Assembly (NCBI RefSeq): GCF_044542075.1
Contig: NZ_JBITTU010000001.1
Coordinates: 372,001 to 436,000 of the forward strand
DNA: 64,000 nucleotides
Direction: 5' to 3'
Source: Leeuwenhoekiella sp044542075
GTDB taxonomy: Bacteria > Bacteroidota > Bacteroidia > Flavobacteriales > Flavobacteriaceae
The first letter of the stretch is position 1. Every line of letters begins with the position of its first letter. The notes under the pieces are model-generated. The model ran no database searches, was not told where the DNA came from, and saw nothing but the letters and a program-made list of their open reading frames with translations. The position numbers were made by a program, and so were the translations under genes. Below, in pieces: positions 24,288 through 33,357 of the stretch.

Positions 24288-24962
24288 CTAGTTAATCCTG
24301 AATTTGATATATGTTATAGGTTTTCCTATTTCAAGATACTGTTTTTCATAAAAAGTCTGTATCTCAACCACTTCTTTTGGCGCATCGTGATTGATATAAA
24401 TATTATGGTGCGCATATAAAATCTCATGACCCAAACCTTCAAGCAGGCCTAATGTGTACCCATGCATGTACTCACTGTCTGTTTTGAGATGCATTAATCC
24501 TTCGGACTTTAGAACTGTTTTGTAGCGTTCTAAAAAATGAGGATTGGTCATACGGTGTTTAGTGCGCTTGTACTTTATCTGTGGGTCAGGAAAAGTAATC
24601 CAGATTTCAGACACTTCATTTTCAGCAAACGCTTTATCTACCAGCTCAATTTGAGTACGCATAAAACCTGCATTTGTAATTCCTTCTTCTAAAGCAGTTT
24701 TAGCTCCTCTCCAAAAGCGAGCTCCTTTAATATCTATTCCCAAAAAGTTTTTCTCAGGAAACCGCTTTGCAAGTCCTACGGTATATTCTCCCTTACCACA
24801 ACCTAATTCAAGAACAATAGGCTGGTCATTTTTAAAAAAATCGCGATTCCAGTTTCCCTTTAAAGGAAATTCCTGATCTGTAAGGTCTTTTCGCTCAGGC
24901 TGTACGACGTTACTAAATGTTTCATTTTCGCGAAAGCGTCTTAATTTATTTTTACTTCCCAA
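24288..24962 (-). CDS. trmB: tRNA (guanine(46)-N7)-methyltransferase
   Basis: 224 residues with the SAM-binding ELGCGKGEYT, FLGIDIKGARFWRGAKTA and the TrmB signature WITFPDPQIKYKRTKHRM. It makes m7G46 in the tRNA variable loop. First gene of a likely minus-strand operon trmB-lysE-ATL-mrp-nifU that ends at the terminator near 21.7 kb. A codon run early in the gene carries TTTTCGCGAAAGCG (24925-24938). Confidence 0.95.
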   Translation of the reverse strand: MGSKNKLRRFRENETFSNVVQPERKDLTDQEFPLKGNWNRDFFKNDQPIVLELGCGKGEYTVGLAKRFPEKNFLGIDIKGARFWRGAKTALEEGITNAGFMRTQIELVDKAFAENEVSEIWITFPDPQIKYKRTKHRMTNPHFLERYKTVLKSEGLMHLKTDSEYMHGYTLGLLEGLGHEILYAHHNIYINHDAPKEVVEIQTFYEKQYLEIGKPITYIKFRIN

Positions 24963-24995
24963 ACCAGGTATCTAAATGATTAAAAAATTACGCGC

Positions 24996-25003
24996 CAAAG
25001 ATA
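24996..25003 (-). promoter_or_regulatory. Possible -7 box upstream of trmB
   Basis: TATCTTTG on the minus strand, 34 bases before the trmB start, matches TAnnTTTG. The -33 position shows only a weak TTTC. The 248-base divergent gap 24963-25210 holds nothing else I can support. Confidence 0.4.
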
Positions 25004-25210
25004 CGAGTACTCTTGAAATAGTACCTGCTTTATTGAGATTGAAATACCAGATAACATAGAAATAACATATCATAATATTTTCAAACCTTTAATTTTCAAT
25101 AATTTAAACCTGCCATATAATCTGTAAATAATAGAAAAAACTTAGTAGGTTTAATAGTTTATTAATCTAGCGGAAACATTTGTGTTTGAGACTTATCTCA
25201 ATTTTGTAAG

Positions 25211-26374
25211 GTGCAAAAATTAAAAACCATACTTGTAGCTCCACTAAACTGGGGTCTAGGTCACGCTACGCGATGTGTGCCTATTATACGTGAGCTCATA
25301 TCTGAAGGGTTTGAGGTTATTATTGCAAGTGATGGGCAGGCGCTGGAGTTGCTAAAAAAAGAGTTTCCGCAGCTAAAAGCTATTGAACTGCCTTCGTATA
25401 AAATTGAATATGCAAAAAACGGAAAACGTTTTAAGTGGAAAATGTTGTTGCGCAGTCCAAAAGTACTTACCGCCATTCGTAAAGAGCGCGAACACTTAAA
25501 GAACCTGGTTAAATTAAAGTCTATTGATGGGGTTATTTCTGATAACAGATTAGGCTTATATCATCCAGAAATCCCTACCGTTTTCATCACACATCAATTA
25601 CAGGTTTTAAGCGGTAAAACAACAAAGCTTACCTCAGCGATGCACCGCAGTTACATAAAGCGCTTTGATGAATGCTGGGTTCCCGATTTTGAAAAAGAAC
25701 CTAATCTAAGCGGAAAGTTGGGGCATCCTAAAAACTACGACATTCCGGTAAGATATATAGGTGCTCTATCTCGCCTTGAAGCAAAAGAAAAGAAATCTAT
25801 ATACGATGTGATGGTTTTGCTTAGTGGTCCCGAACCTCAGCGCACCGAGCTTGAAGAAATACTTATGCATGAATTAAAGCATTACAAAGGTCAGGTTCTA
25901 ATTGTACGTGGCGTAATAGAGGAGACGCAAACAAGTTGTGTAAAAGACCACATGAAGATTGTAAACTATATGGAGTCTGAGGATTTACAGTCTGCATTGT
26001 GCTCGAGTGATCTTATAATAAGCAGATCTGGGTATACTACAGTGATGGATTTAGTAAAGCTAGGTAAGAAAGCCTTTTTTATACCTACTCCCGGGCAAAC
26101 CGAACAGGAATACCTGGCAAAACGTTTTCAGAAAGCCGGGATTGTACCGTATGCAGAACAAGAACATTTTAAAGTTAAAGACTTGAGTAAAGTAAAAGTC
26201 TATAGTGGCTTTGATAAATTATCAAATCAATGGGTCCTTGAAGATGGTAGGTTCCGGGAGCTCTTCGGCCTTTTCGAGGGTAAAAGAAAACTCAGATCCC
26301 ACTCCAAAATCACTTTCTATATAAATCTTTTCGTCATGGGCTTCAATAATGTGCTTGACGATAGAAAGACCTAA
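25211..26374 (+). CDS. Glycosyltransferase (GT-B fold, MurG/GT28-like)
   Basis: 387 residues starting at GTG. The N-terminal APLNWGLGHATRCVPIIREL and the C-terminal SRSGYTTVMDLVKLGKKAFFIPTPGQTEQEYLA are typical of GT28/MurG-like transferases that use a nucleotide sugar. It probably acts in cytoplasmic glycan or glycolipid synthesis. The conserved part seems to end near residue 362 (FRELFGLFEGKRKL). The last 25 residues run antisense through the conserved end of the histidine kinase gene, giving a 153-base convergent overlap. Confidence 0.85.
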   Translation: MQKLKTILVAPLNWGLGHATRCVPIIRELISEGFEVIIASDGQALELLKKEFPQLKAIELPSYKIEYAKNGKRFKWKMLLRSPKVLTAIRKEREHLKNLVKLKSIDGVISDNRLGLYHPEIPTVFITHQLQVLSGKTTKLTSAMHRSYIKRFDECWVPDFEKEPNLSGKLGHPKNYDIPVRYIGALSRLEAKEKKSIYDVMVLLSGPEPQRTELEEILMHELKHYKGQVLIVRGVIEETQTSCVKDHMKIVNYMESEDLQSALCSSDLIISRSGYTTVMDLVKLGKKAFFIPTPGQTEQEYLAKRFQKAGIVPYAEQEHFKVKDLSKVKVYSGFDKLSNQWVLEDGRFRELFGLFEGKRKLRSHSKITFYINLFVMGFNNVLDDRKT

Positions 26375-27304
26375 ACCAGAACCGCCTTCCCGACGCGACC
26401 CACTTTTATCTACACGGTAAAAACGCTCAAACAAGCGTGGGATGTGTTCTGAAGCAATACCTTCACCATTATCGGTTACCCGTACAATTACTTTATTTTG
26501 TATTAAATTTTCTATAGAAACTTCAGTAGTACCATCTTGTTTCCCATATTTAATGGAGTTTACAATAAGATTAGTAAGTAATTGCTGTATACGCTCTCGA
26601 TCTGCATTAACCATTATAGGACCATTATAAGGCATATCATAGGCTAATGTAATATTCTTTTTAGCAGCTTTCATCTCTAGTAAATCAAACGTGTTTTTTA
26701 CAAGCTCTACCATATCAAAATACTCATAGCGCAAATTGAGATCTCCCACTTCTAACTTTGAGATCATATCAAGATCACTTACTAAATACACTAGACGCTC
26801 TACTGCTGCTGCTGCACGCTTAAGATATTTTTTACGTACTGTTTTATCTTTCATCGCCCCGTCTAGCAATGTATGTATATATCCTTGCGTAGTAAACAGT
26901 GGTGTTTTGAGTTCGTGAGCTACATTACCCATAAACTCCTTTCTATACTCTTCCCGTATTTTTAAGGATTCAATCTCTAGTTTTTTACTGGCTGCAAAAC
27001 GCTCTACTTCTTTAGTAAGCGTGCCCATATCTGTAGTAACCTGGCCCCTTCTTAATGTAGTAACATCAAGCAACGACACATCATCATATATTTTTTTTAC
27101 CCGCTTATAAATAAACTTCTCAACCCTAACCTGAAGAATAACAAATGAAAAACAAAAACTTATTAAGAAAAAACTAATAAGCCAAACTATACTTAGCCGC
27201 CCCTCTGTGTAGAAAAAAACGCCCACAAAGAGCGTTAAGAAAACCGTTATATAAAGCGCAGAAAAACCCGCAAAGCGATATGATTTTTTAAAATTAGCAG
27301 ACAT
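26222..27304 (-). CDS. Sensor histidine kinase, PhoR-like
   Basis: 360 residues. Two membrane helices (about 14-32 and 38-58) enclose almost no periplasmic loop. A linker follows, then HisKA with His130 in NVAHELKTPL, and an ATPase domain with N box (NLIVNSIKYG), DNGEGI, FERFYRVDKSGSR and GSGLGLSIVKH. It autophosphorylates and passes phosphate to the response regulator encoded just upstream (TAATG overlap). The lack of a sensor loop is PhoR-like. The last 15 residues beyond SFTLEK look like an added tail and overlap the glycosyltransferase gene. Confidence 0.92.
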   Translation of the reverse strand: MSANFKKSYRFAGFSALYITVFLTLFVGVFFYTEGRLSIVWLISFFLISFCFSFVILQVRVEKFIYKRVKKIYDDVSLLDVTTLRRGQVTTDMGTLTKEVERFAASKKLEIESLKIREEYRKEFMGNVAHELKTPLFTTQGYIHTLLDGAMKDKTVRKKYLKRAAAAVERLVYLVSDLDMISKLEVGDLNLRYEYFDMVELVKNTFDLLEMKAAKKNITLAYDMPYNGPIMVNADRERIQQLLTNLIVNSIKYGKQDGTTEVSIENLIQNKVIVRVTDNGEGIASEHIPRLFERFYRVDKSGSRREGGSGLGLSIVKHIIEAHDEKIYIESDFGVGSEFSFTLEKAEELPEPTIFKDPLI

Positions 27305-27987
27305 TAAACAACAAATTTATACCCTACCCCTTTTATGGTTTTAAATCGTTTATCTCCTATTTTTTCACGTAGCTTTCTAATATGAACATCTATAGTTCTA
27401 CCACCTACAACAACCTCGTTACCCCATACTTTATCAAGAATATCTTCTCGTTTAAACACCTTACCGGGTTTTGAAGCTAATAGCGATAATAATTCAAATT
27501 CTTTTCTAGGAAGTACTAGCTCTTTCTTGTCTTTAATAATTTTGTATTCTTCACGATTTATAACAAGATCACCCACCTTAACAAGTGCATCTCCCTCTTC
27601 TTCCTCTTTAAGTCTTCGTAGTAGAGCTTTAACCTTACTTACAAGAACTTTAGGCTTTATAGGTTTTGTAATGTAATCATCTGCTCCTGCATCATAGCCC
27701 GCTACCTGAGAATAGTCTTCCCCTCGTGCAGTCAAGAATGTAATTATAGTTTCTGCATGTTCAGGAAGTTTACGTATTTGCTCACACGCCTCGATACCAT
27801 CCATCTCAGGCATCATCACGTCTAAAATAATAAGATGCGGATTATGCTTTTTTGCCATCTTAACACCCTCTTTACCGTTTTCTGCAGTAATGACCTGATA
27901 CCCTTCGTTACTAAGATTATAACCTACAATTTCCAGGATATCTGGCTCATCATCAACGAGCAAAATTTTAATTTCCTTTTTCTTCAT
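27304..27987 (-). CDS. OmpR/PhoB family response regulator
   Basis: 227 residues. The receiver domain has the acidic pocket VDDEP, phospho-acceptor Asp56 in LIILDVMMPEMDG and the KP motif in DYITKPIKP. A winged-helix DNA-binding domain follows (EFELLSLLASKPGKVFKREDIL, VDVHIRKLREKIG type, KGVGYKF). First gene of a two-gene operon with the kinase. The stop and next start overlap as TAATG. Phosphate control is likely only by analogy. Confidence 0.95.
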   Translation of the reverse strand: MKKKEIKILLVDDEPDILEIVGYNLSNEGYQVITAENGKEGVKMAKKHNPHLIILDVMMPEMDGIEACEQIRKLPEHAETIITFLTARGEDYSQVAGYDAGADDYITKPIKPKVLVSKVKALLRRLKEEEEGDALVKVGDLVINREEYKIIKDKKELVLPRKEFELLSLLASKPGKVFKREDILDKVWGNEVVVGGRTIDVHIRKLREKIGDKRFKTIKGVGYKFVV

Positions 27988-28146
27988 GCGTATAAAGATT
28001 TAATGTAATCGTAAAGATAAGGTTTAAATCGTGGCACAGCATTGCTATTTACATTGGTAACATTTAGATAAAGTTGAGCAGTTTATAGCTAATATATAGG
28101 AAAAGAGACTTTCATTTTAAATACCTTTACAATTCTAAATAATGGT

Positions 28147-29124
28147 ATGCATCCTAACGCTATTTTTGATATTTCCAGCAAGTCACAATTTAAAGATTTG
28201 GCACTTCAGTCTTTTAAGCACCAGTGGCATTCTAACTCGATTTACAGAAGGTTTTGCGATCTTTTACAGGCTGATCCCCAGACAATTAACACGGTAGAAG
28301 AAATTCCGTTTTTACCCATTCAGTTCTTTAAACAATTTGATGTGGTGGCATCTACAGATCCTGTTCAAACTACATTTACAAGCAGTGGCACTACAGGAAG
28401 TGTAACCAGCAAACATCACGTTACAGATCTTGATTTATACATAAAAAGTTTTCGCCAAAGCTTTAGGATACATTATGGAAACATTAAAGAATATACCATA
28501 CTTGCACTATTACCCTCTTATCTGGAGCGAGATGGATCTTCATTAATTTTAATGGTAGATCAACTCATTAAAGACAGCAATCAACCAGACAGTGGTTTTT
28601 ATCTAAATGATTATACAACGCTAAGTAAAAGATTAAAACGTCTAGATGCCGAAGGAAAAAAAGTGCTGCTAATAGGGGTGTCGTTTGCATTACTAGATTT
28701 AGTTGAAGCATTCAAATTTAACCTGAATTCAACTATAATTATGGAAACAGGCGGTATGAAAGGTAGACGAAAAGAACTTATACGTGAAGAGCTTCATCAG
28801 ATCTTAAAGGAAGGATTTGGCGTTAGTGAAATTCACAGTGAATACGGTATGACTGAATTATTATCACAAGGCTACTCAAACGGAAACGGGATATTCACCA
28901 CGCCCCCCTGGCTTAAGGTTTTTATGCGCGATACAGAAGACGCGCTACAACTTGTAAAACCGGGAACTACCGGCGGTATAAATGTTATAGATCTCGCCAA
29001 TCACTACTCTTGCCCGTTTATAGCAACTCAAGATTTAGGAAAGAAAATTGACGAAAATCGTTTTGAGATTTTGGGTCGTTTTGACACCTCAGATATACGC
29101 GGATGTAATTTAATGGTTTTTTAA
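28147..29124 (+). CDS. LuxE-like acyl-protein synthetase/acyltransferase
   Basis: 325 residues similar to the LuxE/PaaK side of the adenylate-forming superfamily. It has FTSSGTTGSVTSKHHVTD (phosphate-binding loop), METGGMKGRRKE, IHSEYGMTELLSQGYS and a TSDIRGCNLMVF end. The domain activates a carboxylic acid as an acyl-AMP. No luciferase or fatty-acid reductase genes are near, so bioluminescence is not implied. In flavobacteria this gene is usually alone; substrate unknown. It faces away from the response regulator. Confidence 0.82.
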   Translation: MHPNAIFDISSKSQFKDLALQSFKHQWHSNSIYRRFCDLLQADPQTINTVEEIPFLPIQFFKQFDVVASTDPVQTTFTSSGTTGSVTSKHHVTDLDLYIKSFRQSFRIHYGNIKEYTILALLPSYLERDGSSLILMVDQLIKDSNQPDSGFYLNDYTTLSKRLKRLDAEGKKVLLIGVSFALLDLVEAFKFNLNSTIIMETGGMKGRRKELIREELHQILKEGFGVSEIHSEYGMTELLSQGYSNGNGIFTTPPWLKVFMRDTEDALQLVKPGTTGGINVIDLANHYSCPFIATQDLGKKIDENRFEILGRFDTSDIRGCNLMVF

Positions 29125-29205
29125 AAAAATATTTAAAAACCGTGTAAGCTAACTTACTTACAAACGACTATATAGGTGTTCATAATTGATTGGTTAGTTA
29201 AGTTG

Positions 29206-29248
29206 AAAAACCCGGATACTTTAAGATTTTAAAGTGCCGGGTTTTTTA
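29206..29248. terminator. Bidirectional terminator
   Basis: AAAAACCCGG (29206-29215) pairs with CCGGGTTTTT (29237-29246), and an inner stem ACTTTAA/TTAAAGT (29218-29224 with 29229-29235) continues it. It lies between the convergent LuxE-like and Lrp genes and has T runs for both strands. Confidence 0.9.
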
Positions 29249-29251
29249 TGT

Positions 29252-29722
29252 TTAAATCTGTATTTGTCGTTCTATTTGTTGATTTAAAGAAATAAAGGTT
29301 TCGGTACGAGAAACACCTTCAATAGCCTGTATTTTTTTATTGAGCAAATGCATTAAATGCTCGTTATTTTTACAGAGAATTTTAATAAAAACAGACCAGT
29401 TTCCTGTCGTGTAGTGACATTCTATTACCTCAGGTATTTCCTCTAGCTGTTTTACTGCTTTAGGATTACTCATCGCCCTGTCTAAATAAATACCTACAAA
29501 AGCCATTGTATTATAGCCTAAAATTTTAGGATCTACAATAAAACGAGAGCCTGCTATTAATCCTGACTTTTCTAATTTTCTAAGACGTTGATGTATTGCC
29601 GCACCAGAAATACCCACCTGGCGAGCAATCTCTAAAATAGGTTTTCGGGCATCATCCATAAGTTGACGCAAAATAATTTTATCGATTCCGTCAATTGCGA
29701 TCTGTTCATTTACAATTTTCAT
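29252..29722 (-). CDS. Lrp/AsnC family transcriptional regulator
   Basis: 156 residues. The N-terminal helix-turn-helix (ILEIARQVGISGAAIHQRLRKLEKSGLI) is followed by the RAM ligand-binding domain (FVGIYLDRA, VIECHYTTGNWSVFIKI). It probably binds an amino acid as effector. Its neighbour 58 bases upstream on the same strand is saccharopine dehydrogenase, so lysine or a lysine catabolite is a reasonable guess for the ligand. Confidence 0.93.
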   Translation of the reverse strand: MKIVNEQIAIDGIDKIILRQLMDDARKPILEIARQVGISGAAIHQRLRKLEKSGLIAGSRFIVDPKILGYNTMAFVGIYLDRAMSNPKAVKQLEEIPEVIECHYTTGNWSVFIKILCKNNEHLMHLLNKKIQAIEGVSRTETFISLNQQIERQIQI

Positions 29723-29780
29723 AAAGCACTATTTGTAATTAAAAGTACTACTTATACTTATATTAATAAACCAATTGCCA

Positions 29781-31145
29781 TTATAAGTGATGCGGATTGT
29801 AACCTAAATAGGGAACGTTGTATTCCTTAAATACAATCCCGTAATTCTCTAATTCTTTTAAGATAGGCTCATAAACCGCTCTACTAATTGGGAGTTGTAC
29901 ACCAGGCTGTATGATCTCTTTATTTAAAATTTTTAATGTTGCTATAGCTACGGGCAACCCTACTGTTTTAGCCATAGCTGTATACGTTTGATTCTCACCT
30001 ATATTTACCATCGTAGCGTCAATTTGTTTTTGCGCTCCGTTTAATTCATATCCAAACTTGTGATACATCACAATCATATCTTTATCGGTATTCTCTAAAG
30101 TCCATTTATCTTCGAGAATGCGTTGCAAGCATTGTGCTGGAGTAGCGTTTTTAAGCTTTAGTAGCTTTGAACCGTTAAACAAGTCGAGTTCTAATAACTT
30201 ATCCCATAATAAATCATCCTGATCTATTTTGAGCATATGTCTTAATTTTAATTGAACTGAATCTGTAGGAGAATAAGGCAAAAACAGATTTGTAAACTCC
30301 CTGTAACTCATATGCTCTGTATCTTGTAATGTATAACTATCATCAGTCATACCGAGCTGCACAAATAAATTCCATGCTCTAGAAAAACCAACTCTACGCA
30401 TCGTACCTCTATATAAAGTAAGTACATCTTCAAGACCGTAAATACTTCGGTATTTTAAAGAGTTACGATTTGCATAGGCCTCAAATCGCCCGTAACCTTC
30501 AACATCCAGAAATTCGGTACGTCTAAAAAGACGGTGGTATGGGATATACTTGTACGTCCCTTCCTGTATGAATTCTGCAACACCTCCTTGTCCTGCTAGC
30601 ACAACATTTCTGGGATTCCAAGTAAATTTATAATTCCACAAATTAGTATCACTATCGGGAGCTAGCAAGCCTCCACAGAACGATTCAAACAGTAATATCT
30701 TTCCTCCCTGGTCTCGTATTCTATCTATCACCCGCATAGCACTCATATGATCAATGCCGGGATCAAGACCTATTTCATTCATAAAAATTAAGCCCTTTGC
30801 TTTTACTGCTTCATCCATTTGTAACATTTCATTACTTATATAAGAAGCCGTAACCAGGCTTTTGCCTAAATCCAAACAGTCTTTTGCAACGGTAAAATGT
30901 AGGTGAGCAGGCAACATACTAATTACAATATCTACTGATTTAATAAGTTGCTGGCGCGCTTGAACATCTGTAATATTTAATTCTATCGCTTCGGCATACG
31001 ACGTATTCTTAATTAGACGAGCGGCATTTTCTAAAATTTGATCAGCTACAACTAATCGTATTTCTTCTTTTTCTGCCTTATTTAAAAGGTATTGAATTAA
31101 TTGCGCAGTAGATTTTCCTGCACCTATAATTAATATTTTTCGCAT
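29781..31145 (-). CDS. Saccharopine dehydrogenase (glutamate-forming type)
   Basis: 454 residues with an N-terminal nucleotide-binding fold (ILIIGAGKSTAQLI) and segments typical of yeast Lys9 and the SDH half of animal AASS: SMLPAHLH, VTASYIS, NEIGLDPGIDHM, FCGGLLAPD and NYKFTWNPRNVVLAGQ. It would split saccharopine to glutamate and aminoadipate semialdehyde with NAD(P). Together with the glutaryl-CoA dehydrogenase at 15.9 kb it points to lysine degradation by the saccharopine route. It is likely co-transcribed with the downstream Lrp gene. Confidence 0.9.
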   Translation of the reverse strand: MRKILIIGAGKSTAQLIQYLLNKAEKEEIRLVVADQILENAARLIKNTSYAEAIELNITDVQARQQLIKSVDIVISMLPAHLHFTVAKDCLDLGKSLVTASYISNEMLQMDEAVKAKGLIFMNEIGLDPGIDHMSAMRVIDRIRDQGGKILLFESFCGGLLAPDSDTNLWNYKFTWNPRNVVLAGQGGVAEFIQEGTYKYIPYHRLFRRTEFLDVEGYGRFEAYANRNSLKYRSIYGLEDVLTLYRGTMRRVGFSRAWNLFVQLGMTDDSYTLQDTEHMSYREFTNLFLPYSPTDSVQLKLRHMLKIDQDDLLWDKLLELDLFNGSKLLKLKNATPAQCLQRILEDKWTLENTDKDMIVMYHKFGYELNGAQKQIDATMVNIGENQTYTAMAKTVGLPVAIATLKILNKEIIQPGVQLPISRAVYEPILKELENYGIVFKEYNVPYLGYNPHHL

Positions 31146-31218
31146 AATAATGTTTTATTTTTGCCTGCGTTGAGTTCTTAGAAAATTAATCATTTGATAG
31201 CGCTTAAAAAATGTTATT

Positions 31219-31605
31219 ATGAAAAGAAAAATTCTTATTACTGGTTCTATTTTAGGCTTAATGGCTGTTATTTTAGGCGCATTTGGAGCTCATGGTCTTA
31301 AAGATAGCTTAAGTGCCGAAGCTATAAACTCTTTTGAAACAGGAGTACGTTATCAAATGTATCATTCATTTTTACTGCTTATTGCAGGTAGTTTTTTACC
31401 CTTAAATTCAAAAGCTCTAAAAACTGTTTTCTATTTAATTATTAGCGGTATCCTCCTTTTTAGCGGCTCAATTTATTTATTGAGCACACGACCTCTTACG
31501 GGAATAGATATCTCCCCTATGGGCTGGATAACACCTATAGGAGGCGCGCTACTTATATCTGCCTGGATATGTATCTGTTACAACTTTATCAAATCTGCAA
31601 AATAA
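31219..31605 (+). CDS. DUF423 membrane protein
   Basis: 128 residues with four hydrophobic helices. The start ILGLMAVILGAFGAHGLKD and the YQMYHSFLLL and SGSIYLLS segments are the hallmarks of DUF423 (YwdK/YgdD) proteins. Inner membrane, function unknown. It lies divergent from saccharopine dehydrogenase and 71 bases before pckA. Confidence 0.93.
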   Translation: MKRKILITGSILGLMAVILGAFGAHGLKDSLSAEAINSFETGVRYQMYHSFLLLIAGSFLPLNSKALKTVFYLIISGILLFSGSIYLLSTRPLTGIDISPMGWITPIGGALLISAWICICYNFIKSAK

Positions 31606-31676
31606 TTAGTTAAAATTAAATAATTTGCAAAAATAAAGACTTAATTTTGGCTCGTATTTACCAAAAATTCAATTTT

Positions 31677-33287
31677 ATGGCTTCAAGCGCCTTATTAACG
31701 AAAACGATTGCGTTATCAAAGTACGGAATCAAAAATGCCACAACCTATTATCAATTAGAACCGGAAGAACTTCAATCTATTAGCGTAGATCTGGGCCAAG
31801 GTAGAGAAACATCTACAGGTGCCTTAGCTATAGACACAGGCAAATTTACCGGAAGATCTCCTAAAGATCGTTTTATTGTAATTGATGAACTTACTCGTGA
31901 TGATGTCTGGTGGGGAGATATTAATATTCCATTTGACAGTCAAAAATTTAGTCAGCTTAAAGAGAAAATGACAACTTATTTATCTGACCGTAATTTGTAT
32001 GTGCGCGACGCTTTTGCTTGTGCAGATACACGTTTCCGATTAGGTATACGCGTCATTAATGAGCACCCATGGTCTAATCTTTTTGCGTACAATATGTTTT
32101 TACGCCCTAAAGAGGAAGAACTAGAAAACTTTAAAGAAGACTGGCTTATTATAAATGCCCCGGGATTTAAAGCGAATCCTGAACTAGACGGTACACGACA
32201 AGAAAATTTTGCTATTGTAAATTTTAAAGTAAAAACAATTTTAATAGGAGGAACGGGATATACAGGTGAGATAAAAAAAGGTATATTTTCTGTGCTAAAC
32301 TTCTTACTACCTACCGAAAAAAATGCTCTTCCTATGCACTGTTCTGCAAACGTAGGAGAAGATGGAGAAACCGCCTTGTTTTTTGGCTTATCAGGAACCG
32401 GTAAAACAACACTAAGCGCAGATCCTAAAAGAAAACTTATAGGAGATGATGAGCACGGCTGGTCTGCAGATAATTCTATTTTTAACTTTGAAGGAGGCTG
32501 CTATGCAAAAGTGATCAACCTATCTAAAGAGCAAGAACCAGATATTTTTAATGCGATTAAAAAAGGTGCTCTTTTAGAAAATGTAGTTTCAAATGATGAT
32601 GATTCAGTAAATTTTGAAGATACATCAATCACACAAAATACTCGTGTAAGCTACCCAATACACCACATAAAAAATATTCAGAAACCTTCAACAGGAACTA
32701 CTCCTAAGAATATTTTCTTTTTAACAGCAGATGCCTTCGGGGTTTTACCTCCTATTTCAAAATTAACACCAGGACAAGCAGCATATCACTTCATAAGTGG
32801 CTACACAGCAAAAGTTGCTGGCACAGAAGCCGGCGTTAAAGAACCTATACCCTCTTTTTCAGCTTGTTTTGGAGCGCCATTTATGCCGCTACATCCTACG
32901 CGTTATGCCGAAATGTTAAGTGAAAAAATGAAAGCTGCTAATGTAAATGTATGGCTGGTAAATACGGGCTGGACCGGCGGGTCTTACGGTGTGGGTGAGC
33001 GTATGCCACTAAAGTACACACGCACGATGATCAATGCTGCATTAAACGGAGATTTGGGTCCTTTAAATTATGAGAATTACCATATACATTCGGTTTTTGG
33101 ACTCGCTCAGCCGCGTACCTGTCCGGGAATTCCTAATTATATTCTAAGTCCGAGACAGTCTTGGGAGCACGAAGATGCTTACTATAAGACCGCTTTTAAA
33201 CTTGCAGCAGCATTTAAAGAAAACTTTAAAAAGTTTGAAGCATTTGCCAGTGATGAGATTATGGCCGGTCAACCACCATTAGGTTAA
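31677..33287 (+). CDS. pckA: Phosphoenolpyruvate carboxykinase (ATP)
   Basis: 536 residues from the ATG at 31677; a TTG at 31647 is in frame but gives an atypical extension. Key motifs: TGRSPKDRF, the kinase-1a loop GLSGTGKTTLS, DDEHGW and the FNFEGGCYAK region, with GWTGGSYGVGERM later. It converts oxaloacetate and ATP to PEP and CO2 in gluconeogenesis, important for growth on peptides. TAATTTTG at 31642-31649 may be its -7 box. A strong terminator follows. Confidence 0.97.
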   Translation: MASSALLTKTIALSKYGIKNATTYYQLEPEELQSISVDLGQGRETSTGALAIDTGKFTGRSPKDRFIVIDELTRDDVWWGDINIPFDSQKFSQLKEKMTTYLSDRNLYVRDAFACADTRFRLGIRVINEHPWSNLFAYNMFLRPKEEELENFKEDWLIINAPGFKANPELDGTRQENFAIVNFKVKTILIGGTGYTGEIKKGIFSVLNFLLPTEKNALPMHCSANVGEDGETALFFGLSGTGKTTLSADPKRKLIGDDEHGWSADNSIFNFEGGCYAKVINLSKEQEPDIFNAIKKGALLENVVSNDDDSVNFEDTSITQNTRVSYPIHHIKNIQKPSTGTTPKNIFFLTADAFGVLPPISKLTPGQAAYHFISGYTAKVAGTEAGVKEPIPSFSACFGAPFMPLHPTRYAEMLSEKMKAANVNVWLVNTGWTGGSYGVGERMPLKYTRTMINAALNGDLGPLNYENYHIHSVFGLAQPRTCPGIPNYILSPRQSWEHEDAYYKTAFKLAAAFKENFKKFEAFASDEIMAGQPPLG

Positions 33288-33306
33288 TTGATAAAATAGT
33301 TAAACT

Positions 33307-33337
33307 AAAAAAGGCTCCATACAGGAGCCTTTTTTTA
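33307..33337. terminator. Bidirectional terminator after pckA
   Basis: A perfect 12-bp stem, AAAAAAGGCTCC (33307-33318) with GGAGCCTTTTTT (33324-33335), with loop ATACA lies between convergent pckA and hemD. T runs exist for both strands. Confidence 0.95.
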
Positions 33338-33357
33338 TGAGTTAAAAATAGAACAAA

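Noticed and set aside
28147..29124. Bioluminescence locus suggested by LuxE similarity
   Set aside because: No luxA, luxB, luxC or luxD-like gene is present in the window.
31647..31676. TTG start for pckA
   Set aside because: The extension is non-homologous and overlaps the likely promoter box; ATG at 31677 gives the normal length.
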